Positions 44,464-54,219 of a stretch of 64,000 nucleotides of DNA are shown here, piece after piece. The notes beneath the pieces were generated by a model. It had not been told where the DNA came from, made no database searches, and was given only the letters and a program-made list of their open reading frames with translations. The stretch covers positions 1,364,001 through 1,428,000 of the forward strand of contig JADKKA010000018.1 in the NCBI GenBank assembly GCA_016720745.1. Reading direction: 5' to 3'. Source of the DNA: Chitinophagaceae bacterium. GTDB taxonomy: Bacteria; Bacteroidota; Bacteroidia; Chitinophagales; Chitinophagaceae. Every line of letters starts with the position of its first letter. Within the stretch, counting starts at the first letter, position 1. Both the position numbers and the translations under genes were made by a program.

Positions 44464-44477
44464 TCATTTCAGGTGCT
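44455..44477. terminator. Possible hairpin spanning converging stop codons
   Basis: AGCGCCTGA / TCAGGTGCT (one G-U pair) with a 5-nt loop covers the stops of the SOD and hydrolase genes. No T-run, so its terminator role is uncertain. Confidence 0.35.
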
Positions 44478-45318
44478 TTCCAAAAAAATCTAGCGTGCGC
44501 TGCCAGGCTTGTTTGGCAGCCGCTTCATTATAACGGGTAGGGGCTGTATCATTGTGAAAAGCATGCTGGGCCCCTTCGTAAATATAAATTTCGTAGCTGA
44601 TATTGTTTTTCTTCAGCGCTTCTTCATAAGCCGGTATACCTGCATTTACTCTTTCATCCAATCCGCCATAATGTAATTGAACAGCGGCTTTGATTTTGGC
44701 AACATCCTCTGCTGCCGGTTGTCTTCCATAAAAAGGAACTGCTGCTTTCAGGGAAGGCACATTCACGGCCAGGCTGTTCGACATGGCGCCACCCCAGCAA
44801 AATCCCACACAACCATAAATACCATTGGTATCTTTTCTCGTGGCGAGATAATCAAACACGTTAATAAAATTCTTCAGGTTATCTTCTGCTTTTAATTGCT
44901 GGAATTTAGTGCGTGCTTCATCCTCATTGGCAGGGGTACCACCTAAAGGTGCCAGTGCATTGGGGGCGATGGCCAGGTAACCGGCCTTGGCGGCCCGGCG
45001 GGTCACATCCTCGATATGGGCATTCAATCCGCGGTTTTCATGGATCACGACCACGGTGGCATATTTCTTTTCTTCTTTCGGACGGGCCACATAGGCCTGC
45101 ATATCACCCCCACCCACACCGGGATACTTGATCATTTCGGTTATTAAATCATCCTGAGGGGTCACCGCAGCATGCGCATAATTCACTTCCAGCATGGGCA
45201 ATAAGGCCATGGCCGCAGCAGTACCACCGGCCAGCAGGGTTAGTTTTTTCAGAAACTCCTGACGGCTAAGGGGTTTGTGGGTGTATTCGTCGTATAAATT
45301 GATGATACGCTGGTCCAT
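44464..45318 (-). CDS. Exported dienelactone hydrolase family protein
   Basis: A 284-residue alpha/beta hydrolase of the DLH family. Leader region LSRQEFLKKLTLLAGGTAAA resembles a TAT signal with only one Arg. Catalytic residues: Cys in GCVGFCWGGAMS, Asp in HYGGLDERVNAG and His in EGAQHAFHND, the usual Cys-Asp-His triad. HENRGLNAHIEDVTRR is the typical oxyanion-side motif. Substrate is unknown; these enzymes often cleave esters or lactones. Confidence 0.93.
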   Translation of the reverse strand: MDQRIINLYDEYTHKPLSRQEFLKKLTLLAGGTAAAMALLPMLEVNYAHAAVTPQDDLITEMIKYPGVGGGDMQAYVARPKEEKKYATVVVIHENRGLNAHIEDVTRRAAKAGYLAIAPNALAPLGGTPANEDEARTKFQQLKAEDNLKNFINVFDYLATRKDTNGIYGCVGFCWGGAMSNSLAVNVPSLKAAVPFYGRQPAAEDVAKIKAAVQLHYGGLDERVNAGIPAYEEALKKNNISYEIYIYEGAQHAFHNDTAPTRYNEAAAKQAWQRTLDFFGKHLK

Positions 45319-45479
45319 AAAAAAATGTTTGATTAAAATTAAGCTTTTCCGGTTTTGATCGGTCTAATACTGTTCGTCAAAAACGAGGATACTGCTTCAT
45401 TGGTTGCTACCCGGCTTCAGATGATAAAAAAATAATATCTTTATTAGGTACTCCGGTATTTGAAAACCAAACCAAAGTC

Positions 45480-47297
45480 ATGAAAAAACTAAGCCTTTAC
45501 AGGAATATCTCCCTTTTATTCCTGTTGATCAGTTCCATTTTTTTATTCAATGCCTGTCAGCGCGAAATTGAAGGTGGTGGCGTGCCTGCGCCAACCCCAA
45601 CCCCTCCCGGACCAGTGGTGAATGATGCCATCATGGTAACCGGCGGGGTGAATGGAATTGTGGTGGATGAAAATAACCAGCCTGTTGCCGGGGTGACGGT
45701 GACCAGCGGAACAGCCAGTACCACGACCGACCGCTATGGCGCTTTTAAATTCAGGAATATCAGTCTCTCCAAGGCGAATGCAACGGTCAAAGTAATTAAA
45801 AACGGATACTTCAATGCTTTCCGCAGTTTTCCGGCTACAGCAGGTGTCATCAATAATGTTCGGATCAAACTAATCCCTAAAACCAATAGCGGCAGCTTTA
45901 CTGCATCAACCGGTGGTACTATTTCCATTGCGGGTGGCGGTAAACTGGTTATGCCGGCCAATGCCATTACTGATGCCGGTGGTACAGCCTATAGCGGCAC
46001 CGTGAATGTGGCCATGGCCTGGATTGATCCTTCATCTGCTGATTTACCCTTTATCCTGATGGGTGACCTGCGCGGGATAACCACAGGCGGAGAAGAAAGA
46101 GGCTTATCTACCTATGGTATGCTGGGAGTGGAACTCACAGGACCGGGCGGTGTGCCCATGAAAGTGGCAGCAGGAAAAACAGCAGAGCTAACATTCCCGA
46201 TACCAGCTTCTTTACTGTCCGGCGCACCGGCCACGATTGATCTCTGGCATTTTGATGAAGCCACGGCCCGCTGGAAACAGGAAGGCACTGCTACTAAATC
46301 AGGTTCATTTTATATTGCGCAAGTGAGTCATTTCTCCTTCTGGAACTGTGATGCACCATTTCCGGTGATTGATCTTTGCATGAGTTTTAAGGATAATAAT
46401 AACCAGCCCCTGGTCAATGCACAGGTAAGAATCAAACGGGTGGTCAATAATGCCTATGGATATGGACGTACCGATTCATTGGGTAATCTCTGTGGTAAAG
46501 TACCCAAAGATGAAGCCCTGGTATTGGAGGTGCTGGATATTTGTAATAATGTAATTTATACCCAGAACATTGGACCCTTTAGTGCCGCTGCGACATTGCC
46601 ACCGGTGACCGTTAATATCCCTGCCGCCAATAACCTGATCATTACCGGAACCGTGACCAATTGTGCCAATGCCAATGTCACCAACGGCGCTGCAGCGATA
46701 TATGTAACCGGCGGAAATCATTATGTGGTACCCATTACCAACGGAAGCTTTAGTTTAAGCCTGATCCGCTGCGGCAGCAATCCTATTAATTTTACCGTAT
46801 TGGGAATTGATTATACGGCTTTTCAGCAATCAGCCCCCGTGGGTGGATCCGGAATCAGTGGAACCGTGAATGTGGGAACCTTGCAGGCCTGTGGTACTTC
46901 CTCTCTTCAGTTTATTGAAATCCTGGTGGATGGAAACCCTATTAACCTGGCTTCTCCTCCGGATAATATCAGTACCATTGATACCACACTTCCCAGCGGG
47001 CCTTATTCCGCAACAACAAGATCTGCGGGATACCGTCAATCAGCTGGCTCGCTTATCGGTGGTGATTTTACCTTCCTCAATAACGGTGTAGCTGCCAATA
47101 ACCTGCCCCTGCAGGCTGTAACAGTATTTGCCGGATCCGGTGTGAGTTCACAAATGATTATTACTCCTAACCCGGTGGTGAATATTACCACATTCGGTCC
47201 TCCGGCATCCGGTTTTATTGAAGGCAGCTTCAGTATTCAGATGGATTTTTCCGGAACGCCCCGCAATGTGACTTTCAATTTCAGGGTGCGACGATAG
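45480..47297 (+). CDS. Lipoprotein with carboxypeptidase-regulatory-like domain
   Basis: A 605-residue surface or outer-membrane lipoprotein. The leader ends in FLFNAC (Cys26 lipidation site) followed by QREIEGGG, whose acidic residues may serve as a surface-export signal in Bacteroidota, then a Pro-rich spacer. Residues ~58-120 form a carboxypeptidase-regulatory-like fold (GIVVDENNQPVAGVTVTSG). Later segments repeat beta-sandwich features (GGGKLVMPANAITDAGGTAY; VDLCMSFKDNN-type strands). Function unknown, probably adhesion or glycan-related. Followed by a strong terminator. Confidence 0.8.
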   Translation: MKKLSLYRNISLLFLLISSIFLFNACQREIEGGGVPAPTPTPPGPVVNDAIMVTGGVNGIVVDENNQPVAGVTVTSGTASTTTDRYGAFKFRNISLSKANATVKVIKNGYFNAFRSFPATAGVINNVRIKLIPKTNSGSFTASTGGTISIAGGGKLVMPANAITDAGGTAYSGTVNVAMAWIDPSSADLPFILMGDLRGITTGGEERGLSTYGMLGVELTGPGGVPMKVAAGKTAELTFPIPASLLSGAPATIDLWHFDEATARWKQEGTATKSGSFYIAQVSHFSFWNCDAPFPVIDLCMSFKDNNNQPLVNAQVRIKRVVNNAYGYGRTDSLGNLCGKVPKDEALVLEVLDICNNVIYTQNIGPFSAAATLPPVTVNIPAANNLIITGTVTNCANANVTNGAAAIYVTGGNHYVVPITNGSFSLSLIRCGSNPINFTVLGIDYTAFQQSAPVGGSGISGTVNVGTLQACGTSSLQFIEILVDGNPINLASPPDNISTIDTTLPSGPYSATTRSAGYRQSAGSLIGGDFTFLNNGVAANNLPLQAVTVFAGSGVSSQMIITPNPVVNITTFGPPASGFIEGSFSIQMDFSGTPRNVTFNFRVRR

Positions 47298-47326
47298 TTA
47301 TTGATACGTATCAAAATATTTGAGAA

Positions 47327-47356
47327 ACAGGCTGCCGATGCAGCCTGTTTTTTTTT
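47327..47356 (+). terminator. Rho-independent terminator after lipoprotein gene
   Basis: Perfect 9-bp stem ACAGGCTGC / GCAGCCTGT, loop CGAT, followed by nine T. Confidence 0.93.
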
Positions 47357-47531
47357 AACACGCATACAAAGTTTTGCTAAAACAGCCTTTCCAATTAAAT
47401 CGGCCACTACCCATGGCATAGTTATAGCGTCTCTTTTAAGGGAAAAGAAGAAACCCAACCCGGCCCCGGATAACCGGGACGATTCACAAAACAATTTTAT
47501 GATGAACGATTTATTACTAAAAGTTGGCCCC

Positions 47532-49157
47532 ATGAAAAAAATCACAATGGCTGTCCTCGCATTGATACTGGTGCTGGGCAGTTTTACGCCGAATACCGCT
47601 TCGGCACAGTATTACGACGGGTACGATGATCGCGACCGCGATCTGACCTATCAGGATTTCTATGACGAACTGAGCCCTTATGGCCAATGGGTGGAATATC
47701 CCGGACAAGGCTATGTATGGGTACCGGATGCTGAATCCGATTTTCAGCCTTATAGTACCAATGGTCACTGGGTATGGTCCGATGACTATGAATGGATGTG
47801 GGTATCTGACTACGACTGGGGTTGGGCACCATTCCACTATGGCCGATGGGATCATGATGCAGGCTATGGTTGGTACTGGGTGCCGGGTTACGAATGGAGT
47901 CCGGCCTGGGTAGCATGGCGTGATGGTGGCGACTATTATGGTTGGGCACCTATCAGACCGGGTATCAATATCAGCGTCAATTTTAATATCGGTGGCTATA
48001 ACCCGCCTAATAGTTTCTGGTGCTTTGCCCCGAGACGGTATATCAATTCACCAAGGATCTATGATTATTATGTAGACCGCAGGCAGAATCTTACGATCAT
48101 TAACCAGACCACGGTCATCGTTAACAACTATCGTTATGGTGGTAACTATGGATTCCGTTCCGGTCCGCGCCGTTATGATGCAGAAGTGTATTGTGGCAGG
48201 ATCAATCCGGTCCGGTTCAGACAAAGCAATACACCCGGCCGTTCCTCCTTCAGGAATAATGAAGTAAGCATGTTCCGCCCTAATGTAAGGAGAGACGAAG
48301 GCCGCAATTTTGCTCCCCGTCAGTTCGAACGTTACGATCGCAATGGTGGAAATTTCCGGAATAATAACGGAAACCGCCGGGAAGATAATGGTGGTATCAA
48401 TAACAGAAGACCCGACTCCCGCGACCAGGCAAATAATAACCGATCATTTGACCGTCAAGGTAACGACCGATTCCGTGACCGCAATACAACGGAAAGACCG
48501 GTTGACAATAACCGTAGTTTCGATCGCAGGGATGATAATACAAATCGCAACAGGGATAATAATGGTGGGATGCGCAGGGACGATGGCAACAGACAACCTG
48601 ATAATAACAGGAACAGTCCTTTTGACCGCAGCCGTACCGATCGCACCGATAATCCCGGTCGTCAGCCCATGGATCGAAGGGTAGATAATCCGCAGGGTAA
48701 TCCTAACCGGCAACCTGTTGACCGCAGGATCGATAATCCGCAGGGCAATCCTAACAGGCAACCTGTTGATCGCAGGATCGACAATCCACAGGGAAACCCC
48801 AACCGGAATATGGAACCAGGTGGCCGCCCAACAAGGGAACCATCAGCCCAGCCCGATAACCGTGGATTTGAAAGAAGGAATACGGATAATAATCCCGGCC
48901 GCACAAGGGAAGTAAGAACGAATGATCAGCCGCGTCAACCGCAGCAGATTGAAAGAAGGTCTGAACCCCGTCCGCAACCACAGGTAGAACGCAGACAGGA
49001 ATCAAGACCGCAACCTCAGATGGATCGTCCGCAATCACAACCCCGTGAACGCAGCTTCGAAAGAAGAAGTGATGACGGTGGCGGAAGACAAAGAGAATCC
49101 GCTGGTGGAAATAACGGAGGTGGAAATAATGGTGGTGGAAGAAGAGGAAGATTTTAA
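47532..49157 (+). CDS. Secreted DUF6600-type protein with Asn/Arg-rich repeat tail
   Basis: A 541-residue secreted protein. MKKITMAVLALILVLGSFTP is the signal peptide, supporting ATG 47532 (the frame is open to 47301). Residues ~35-160 match the aromatic DUF6600 pattern (FYDELSPYGQWVEYPGQGYV, HWVWSDDYEWMWVSDYDWGW, GRWDHDAGYGWYWVPGYEW). From ~260 on the protein is low-complexity, rich in Arg, Asn, Asp, Gln and Pro, ending in a Gly/Asn/Arg tail. It contains three exact 16-residue units RQPVDRRIDNPQGNPN. The basic tail may bind nucleic acid or anionic glycan, an inference only. Confidence 0.8.
   Translation: MKKITMAVLALILVLGSFTPNTASAQYYDGYDDRDRDLTYQDFYDELSPYGQWVEYPGQGYVWVPDAESDFQPYSTNGHWVWSDDYEWMWVSDYDWGWAPFHYGRWDHDAGYGWYWVPGYEWSPAWVAWRDGGDYYGWAPIRPGINISVNFNIGGYNPPNSFWCFAPRRYINSPRIYDYYVDRRQNLTIINQTTVIVNNYRYGGNYGFRSGPRRYDAEVYCGRINPVRFRQSNTPGRSSFRNNEVSMFRPNVRRDEGRNFAPRQFERYDRNGGNFRNNNGNRREDNGGINNRRPDSRDQANNNRSFDRQGNDRFRDRNTTERPVDNNRSFDRRDDNTNRNRDNNGGMRRDDGNRQPDNNRNSPFDRSRTDRTDNPGRQPMDRRVDNPQGNPNRQPVDRRIDNPQGNPNRQPVDRRIDNPQGNPNRNMEPGGRPTREPSAQPDNRGFERRNTDNNPGRTREVRTNDQPRQPQQIERRSEPRPQPQVERRQESRPQPQMDRPQSQPRERSFERRSDDGGGRQRESAGGNNGGGNNGGGRRGRF
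48660..48803 (+). repeat. Three in-frame 48-bp tandem repeats in DUF6600 gene
   Basis: Units begin at 48660, 48708 and 48756 and each encodes RQP(M/V)DRR(V/I)DNPQGNPN. Copies 2 and 3 differ only by silent changes, copy 1 by two residues, so the expansion is recent. Confidence 0.9.
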
Positions 49158-49180
49158 TTTAATATGCTGCCTTTAATACA

Positions 49181-49217
49181 AAGGGACCCTGCCGCTTGGT
49201 GGGGTCCTTTTTTTCAG
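49181..49217 (+). terminator. Rho-independent terminator after DUF6600 gene
   Basis: AAAGG-g-ACCC / GGGGTCCTTT stem with a one-base bulge, 11-nt loop and seven T. Confidence 0.75.
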
Positions 49218-49620
49218 TCTGTCAGTCTTCAGTCGGCAGTCATCAGTCGGCAGTCTGTCAGTCTATCAGTCTCTTCAGGGGGTTTAACAAAGTCTGCCAG
49301 TAGACAGACGAACAAATGTATATCAGTATATCAGCCACCCTCATAGGGAGCGCTTGTTGCACCCACGCCACGCAAGCCACTGGCCAAATAAGAACAGACG
49401 AACAAATGATTTAAGAATGATGAAATAACAGCCAACCCCCACTAGCCACTAGCCACCCCCAGCCCCTAAAGGGGAGGAGAGAAGTTGGAAGAAAAGTCGT
49501 TAGTCTTTAGTCGATAGTCGTGAGTCAAGAGTCAAGAGTGAATAGTCGATAATCGGAAACCCAATATCTAATTCCTAATAACTAATATCTTAATATCCCA
49601 ACCCCCACTAGCCAATCCCC
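49216..49620 (+). repeat. Composite intergenic element, copy A
   Basis: The 465-bp gap 49158-49622 has no gene. It contains, in order: CAGTCNN heptamers (49216-49270), a unique core with TAGGGAGCG...CAGACGAACAAATGAT...GATGAAATAACAGCCAA (49344-49435), ACTAGCC heptamers, a CCCCTAAAGGGGAGGAGAGA segment, AGTCGNN heptamers (49495-49550) and CTAATAN units up to the gcvP stop. Same order as copy B at 53.7 kb. Confidence 0.8.
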
Positions 49621-49622
49621 AA

Positions 49623-52490
49623 TCAAGCTTCCGCCTCCATATAACTCTCCACCGGCTCACAGGTGCAAATCAGATTCCGGTCCCCATGTGTATTATTCAC
49701 CCTGGCTACCGAAGGCCAGAATTTATTCAGCGTTACATAATACAAGGGGAAGGCAGCTTCCTGGCGGCTGTATGCATGATTCCATTCATTGGCCGTTAAT
49801 ACAAACTGTGTATGCGGTGCATGTTTGAGCGGATTATCTTTTTTATCTGCTTTGCCTTCTTCAATGGCACGGATCTCTTCACGGATCGAAAGCAAGGCAT
49901 CACAAAAACGATCCAGTTCGCCCTTGTCTTCACTCTCCGTGGGTTCAATCATGATGGTACCTGCTACGGGGAAACTCATGGTCGGAGCATGGAAGCCGTA
50001 ATCAATCAAACGCTTAGCCACATCTTCTGCTTCGATCTCGGCAGATTTTTTAAAGGGACGCAGGTCCACAATAAATTCATGCGCACACTGACCGTTATCA
50101 TTGGTATATAAAATATCGTAGGCACCATCCAGTCTGGCGCGCATATAATTCGCATTCAGGATCGCATATTCAGTCGCTGCTTTTACGCCTCTGGCACCCA
50201 GCATCCGGATATACCCATAACTGATGAGCAGGATGCTGGCAGAACCATAAGGCGCTGCACTCACGGCATTGCTTGTTCCATTCTCCACATGTCCGGGTAA
50301 ATGTTTGGCCAGGTGTGCTTTCACACAAATGGGGCCCATGCCGGGACCACCACCACCATGCGGGATGGCAAATGTTTTATGCAAGTTCAGGTGACAAACA
50401 TCCGCACCAATTAATCCGGGTGCCGTCAATCCTACCTGTGCATTCATATTCGCGCCATCCATGTAAACCTGTCCGCCGTGCTGGTGGATGATATCGGTGA
50501 TTTCTTTTACCGTTTCTTCATACACCCCATAAGTACTGGGATAGGTGATCATGATACCGGAGAGTTCATTGCTATACTGTGCCGCTTTGGCTTTCAGGTC
50601 TTCCACATCAATGTATCCGTTCTCCAATGCTTTTACAACGACTACTTTCATTCCTGCCATGACCGCACTGGCCGGATTGGTACCATGTGCCGAGATCGGA
50701 ATCAGCATTACTGTGCGGTGATGATCACCATTGGCTTCATGATAAGCGCGGATGGTTAACAGTCCGGCATATTCACCCTGAGCGCCACTGTTAGGCTGCA
50801 GACTACAGGCGTCAAATGCTGTGATCTTGCAGAGGTATTTGCTGAGTTCTTCGGCCATAAAATGATATCCTCCTGCCTGATCAACCGGTGCAAAAGGATG
50901 GATCCTGCTCCAGTGTGCCCAGCTCAAAGGCATCATCTCGGTGGCTGCATTCAGTTTCATGGTGCAGCTGCCCAATGAGATCATGGAAGTATTCAGCGAA
51001 AGATCTTTGTTCTCCAGCTGCTTGATATAACGCATCATCTGGCTTTCGCTATGATGGGTATTGAATACCGGGTGGGTCAGGAATGCAGAAGTCCGGCTCA
51101 GTTGTGAGGGAATATGTTGCAGCATTTCACTCTGATAAATATCAAATGCCACCGGATCCTTATCATTTTCAAAACAATTGATGAGGTCATAGAGATCGGC
51201 CACATCAGTTGTTTCGTCAATGGAAATACCGATCAGGTTGCTGCCGATATAACGCAGATTGATTTGCTGACGTTCGGCCTTGCTGCGGATAGCTGCCTGG
51301 TCCTTTACTTTAATGACAATCGTATCAAAGAAATGATCCGACAAGAGGGCGAACCCTCTTTCCAGAATAGCCGCTGCTACGGTTTGTGTATACAGTGCAA
51401 TCCTTTTTGCAATATTTTTTAATCCATCTGGTCCATGGTAAACCGCATACATCGCTGCCATATTTGCCAGTAAGGCTTGCGCTGTACAAATATTAGAAGT
51501 TGCTTTTTCTCTCTTGATATGTTGTTCCCTGGTTTGCAGGGCCATTCTTAATGCACGGTTGCCCTGCGCATCAATGCTTATACCGATGATCCGTCCGGGA
51601 ATGCTTCTTTTGAATTCATCCTTTGTAGACATAAAAGCAGCATGCGGTCCGCCATATCCCAGCGGTACGCCAAAGCGCTGGGCAGAACCTACGGCTACAT
51701 CCGCACCCAGTTCACCGGGAGGCGTCAGCAGGGTCAGTGCCAGCAAGTCGGTGGCCATTACCACATAACCACCCGCAGCATGTACTTTATCAATAAAGCT
51801 GCGATAGTCCTGTATAGATCCTTTATCATTCGGGTATTGTACAATTGCACCGAAATAAGTGGAGTCAATTGTTGCTGTTTGATAATCGCCTTCTACTAAT
51901 TCAATCTGCACCGGAACGGCCCTGGTAAGCAACACATCTTTTGTTTGCGGAAACAGTTCTTTGTCTACAAAAAACTTTGGCCTTTCAATATTGTCCTGCT
52001 TATTCAGGGTATTGAAGAACATGGTCATGGCTTCTGCAGCTGCAGTCGCTTCATCCAGCAGGGAGGCATTGGCAATACTGAGACCGGTGAGGTCACTGAC
52101 CATGGTTTGAAAATTCAGCAGGCTTTCCAGACGGCCCTGTGAAATCTCGGCCTGGTAAGGCGTGTACTGGGTGTACCATCCCGGGTTTTCAAAAATATTC
52201 CGGAGAATCACGGAAGGGGTAATGGTATCATAATAACCCTGACCGATATAGGTGCTGAAAACTTTATTACGAAGAGAGATATCCTTGATATGCCGCAGGT
52301 ATTCATGTTCACTCATAGCAGCAGGGATATCCAGTTCTTCCTGCATCCGGATGGTAGCAGGGACTGTCTGACTGATCAGTTCTTCCAGGCTTTTCACCCC
52401 GATTTTTTTCAGCATGCGATTGCTGTCGGCTTCATGCGGACCAATATGACGGGCAAAAAATTCGTTGGATTGTTGTTCAAGAAGATTCAT
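49623..52490 (-). CDS. gcvP: Glycine dehydrogenase (P-protein of glycine cleavage system)
   Basis: PLP-dependent decarboxylase of the glycine cleavage complex, here the single-chain form of 955 residues with fused P1 and P2 halves. Features: opening FFARHIGPHEADSNRMLKKI; P1 motifs GYYDTITPSVILRNIFENPG and TPYQAEISQGRLESLLNFQ; PLP lysine near 705 in CHLNLHKTFAIPHGGGGPG; P2 GSCTMKLNAATEMMP and QPNSGAQGEYAGL. Complete by length. gcvH and gcvT are not in the window. The ~155-nt leader behind the promoter box shows no glycine-riboswitch core that I can recognise. Confidence 0.98.
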   Translation of the reverse strand: MNLLEQQSNEFFARHIGPHEADSNRMLKKIGVKSLEELISQTVPATIRMQEELDIPAAMSEHEYLRHIKDISLRNKVFSTYIGQGYYDTITPSVILRNIFENPGWYTQYTPYQAEISQGRLESLLNFQTMVSDLTGLSIANASLLDEATAAAEAMTMFFNTLNKQDNIERPKFFVDKELFPQTKDVLLTRAVPVQIELVEGDYQTATIDSTYFGAIVQYPNDKGSIQDYRSFIDKVHAAGGYVVMATDLLALTLLTPPGELGADVAVGSAQRFGVPLGYGGPHAAFMSTKDEFKRSIPGRIIGISIDAQGNRALRMALQTREQHIKREKATSNICTAQALLANMAAMYAVYHGPDGLKNIAKRIALYTQTVAAAILERGFALLSDHFFDTIVIKVKDQAAIRSKAERQQINLRYIGSNLIGISIDETTDVADLYDLINCFENDKDPVAFDIYQSEMLQHIPSQLSRTSAFLTHPVFNTHHSESQMMRYIKQLENKDLSLNTSMISLGSCTMKLNAATEMMPLSWAHWSRIHPFAPVDQAGGYHFMAEELSKYLCKITAFDACSLQPNSGAQGEYAGLLTIRAYHEANGDHHRTVMLIPISAHGTNPASAVMAGMKVVVVKALENGYIDVEDLKAKAAQYSNELSGIMITYPSTYGVYEETVKEITDIIHQHGGQVYMDGANMNAQVGLTAPGLIGADVCHLNLHKTFAIPHGGGGPGMGPICVKAHLAKHLPGHVENGTSNAVSAAPYGSASILLISYGYIRMLGARGVKAATEYAILNANYMRARLDGAYDILYTNDNGQCAHEFIVDLRPFKKSAEIEAEDVAKRLIDYGFHAPTMSFPVAGTIMIEPTESEDKGELDRFCDALLSIREEIRAIEEGKADKKDNPLKHAPHTQFVLTANEWNHAYSRQEAAFPLYYVTLNKFWPSVARVNNTHGDRNLICTCEPVESYMEAEA

Positions 52491-52651
52491 AAATGAAAGA
52501 ATTCTGTTTTGTCAAAAAAACATATGGATCAGATGGTCAGAAAGATCGGGCGGAGCATCGGATCAAACAGGTCAGCAGGGCTGGAGGCGATACTGTTGCT
52601 GTTTGGAACTTCAAGACTGCCAGGAACGTAGGTGACTATCTTTTAGCGCTG

Positions 52652-52659
52652 CAAAGTTA
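52652..52659 (-). promoter_or_regulatory. -7 promoter box of gcvP
   Basis: Minus-strand TAACTTTG, exact TAnnTTTG match, 161 nt before the gcvP start. Confidence 0.45.
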
Positions 52660-52730
52660 CGAGCAATACAGGATAAATCAGACTGGTTGTTCAAGCTGGG
52701 GATAAGCCGTGCACTGTTTGTTCAAACCTT

Positions 52731-53654
52731 TTACAGGCTTGCATCCTGTCCTGCCTGTGCTTTTTCAGATTTCCGTAATTCCGAACTGGTCAGACTGCTG
52801 CCATCATGGCTCCAGCCGGGTGGCCCAAACAGGTATTGCCAGCGTTGCCGGAAACTGAGGCCTTTTTTTCCCAGGTCATGACCGATACTTTTCCATTCAT
52901 GAACCAGGATATGCAGCGGGTCTTCCTTTGTGAGCGGCTTGGTCAATCCATAGCGGATGGGCTGGTATTCAGCGGCCGGTAATTCCGGCTGAAAAGTGCC
53001 GAATAATTTGTCCCAGATGATCAGGAACATCCCCATGTTTTTATCCAGGTAAAGCGCATTGGAACCATGGTGCACCCGGTGATGGGAGGGGGTAACCAGA
53101 AAATATTCCAGGAAACCCAGTTTGCCGATTTTCTCGGTATGTACCAGGATCCCCCAGGTTTGGGTGGCAGCATAAACAAAGGCAATATCAATAGGCTGGA
53201 AGCCGAGCAGGGCAATCGGGATAAAATAAAGAAAACGATATAAAGGTTCCATTACCGAAGACCGGAAGCCAACGGTGAGGTTGAATTTAGGGGAAGAATG
53301 ATGGGTGACATGGGTGGCCCAGAACAAACGGCAATAATGATCTACCCGGTGCAGCCAGTAATACATGAAATCTTCAAACACAAATAAAACGATCCAGTAC
53401 AACCAGGGATTGGCAATTGGATCCGTCAGCCGATGCGTATAAAAGAAACTGAGTACGATACCGATGGAAACCGCCCGGAATAACAAATCCAGTCCTCCAT
53501 TGAGTATCATAAAATAAATATTCTGCAAAGTATCTTTCAGGCTGTAACTGTCCTGTTTCCGCAGCTTGCTGATAAAAATCTCGACACCGATTACGATCAG
53601 GTAAAGGGGAGTGGTGATCAGTATCAGAAGTTGTTCCCTGGCGGTTGTGCCCAT
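52731..53654 (-). CDS. Sterol desaturase/fatty acid hydroxylase superfamily protein
   Basis: A 307-residue integral membrane di-iron oxygenase. Histidine clusters of the superfamily are present: YYWLHRVDHYCRLFWATHVT then HHSSPKFN, and HHRVHHGSNALYLDKN, with four hydrophobic segments. It would hydroxylate or desaturate a lipid; Bacteroidota relatives act on diverse lipids and the substrate here is unknown. Start at ATG 53654, 4 nt after a promoter box. Confidence 0.92.
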   Translation of the reverse strand: MGTTAREQLLILITTPLYLIVIGVEIFISKLRKQDSYSLKDTLQNIYFMILNGGLDLLFRAVSIGIVLSFFYTHRLTDPIANPWLYWIVLFVFEDFMYYWLHRVDHYCRLFWATHVTHHSSPKFNLTVGFRSSVMEPLYRFLYFIPIALLGFQPIDIAFVYAATQTWGILVHTEKIGKLGFLEYFLVTPSHHRVHHGSNALYLDKNMGMFLIIWDKLFGTFQPELPAAEYQPIRYGLTKPLTKEDPLHILVHEWKSIGHDLGKKGLSFRQRWQYLFGPPGWSHDGSSLTSSELRKSEKAQAGQDASL

Positions 53655-53658
53655 GGGG

Positions 53659-53666
53659 CAAAAGTA
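53659..53666 (-). promoter_or_regulatory. -7 promoter box of sterol desaturase gene, predicts leaderless mRNA
   Basis: Minus-strand TACTTTTG, exact TAnnTTTG match, ends 4 nt before the ATG. Confidence 0.55.
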
Positions 53667-53671
53667 GGGAA

Positions 53672-54181
53672 CAGTCGGCAGTCTACAGTCGGCAGTCGAC
53701 AGTCAGCAGTCGTCAGTCAGCAGTCGACAGTCAGCAGTCGTCAGTCAGCAGTCGTCAGTCAGCAGTCGTCAGTCAGCAGTCGTCAGTCAGCAGTCGTCAG
53801 TCAGTCAGTCAGCAGTCGTCAGTCAGTCAGTCTATCAGTCTGTCAGTCTATCAGTCTCTTAATAGGGAGCGTTTGTTGAACAAAAGAAAGGCTCCCCAAA
53901 TAAGAGCAGACGAACAAATGATATCAGAATGATGAAATAACAGCCAACCCCCACTAGCCGAACCCTACTCGCCACTAGCCACTAGCCACTCGCCACCCCC
54001 AGCCCCTAAAGGGGAGGAGAGAAGTCGGAAGAAAAGTCGTTAGTCGATAGTCGTGAGTCAAGGGTCAAGAGTGAATAGTTGATAATCGGAAACCCAATAT
54101 CTAATTCCTAATAACTAATATCTTAATATCCCAACCCCCACTAGCCGAACCCCACTAGCCACTCCCCACTCGCCATTCCCT
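53672..54181 (+). repeat. Composite intergenic element, copy B
   Basis: Fills almost all of the 565-bp gap 53655-54219. A long array of CAGTCNN heptamers (53672-53860, roughly 25 units, mainly CAGTCAG and CAGTCGT), the unique core (53863-53955), ACTAGCC/ACTCGCC heptamers, CCCCTAAAGGGGAGGAGAGA, AGTCGNN heptamers and CTAATAN units. Same module order and orientation as copy A. No gene is supported here. Confidence 0.85.
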
Positions 54182-54219
54182 TCTTCCGTACTTTCCGACT
54201 TCCGGACTATATTGCATCC

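Noticed and set aside
49216..49620. Insertion sequence
   Set aside because: No transposase frame and no terminal inverted repeats; called a composite repeat instead.
52491..52651. Glycine riboswitch in the gcvP leader
   Set aside because: The leader is long enough, but I could not recognise the conserved aptamer cores; a covariance-model search would decide.
52493..52705. 70-codon plus-strand ORF between gcvP and the sterol desaturase gene
   Set aside because: Composition not protein-like, covers the gcvP promoter and leader, no family.
53672..53860. Dense repeats resembling a CRISPR array
   Set aside because: The units are 7 bp (CAGTCNN) with no spacers and no cas genes nearby.
53631..53932. 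ORFs of 82-95 residues rich in Ser/Gln/Val in the repeat
   Set aside because: They are translations of CAGTCNN repeats in several frames; no start signal or family.
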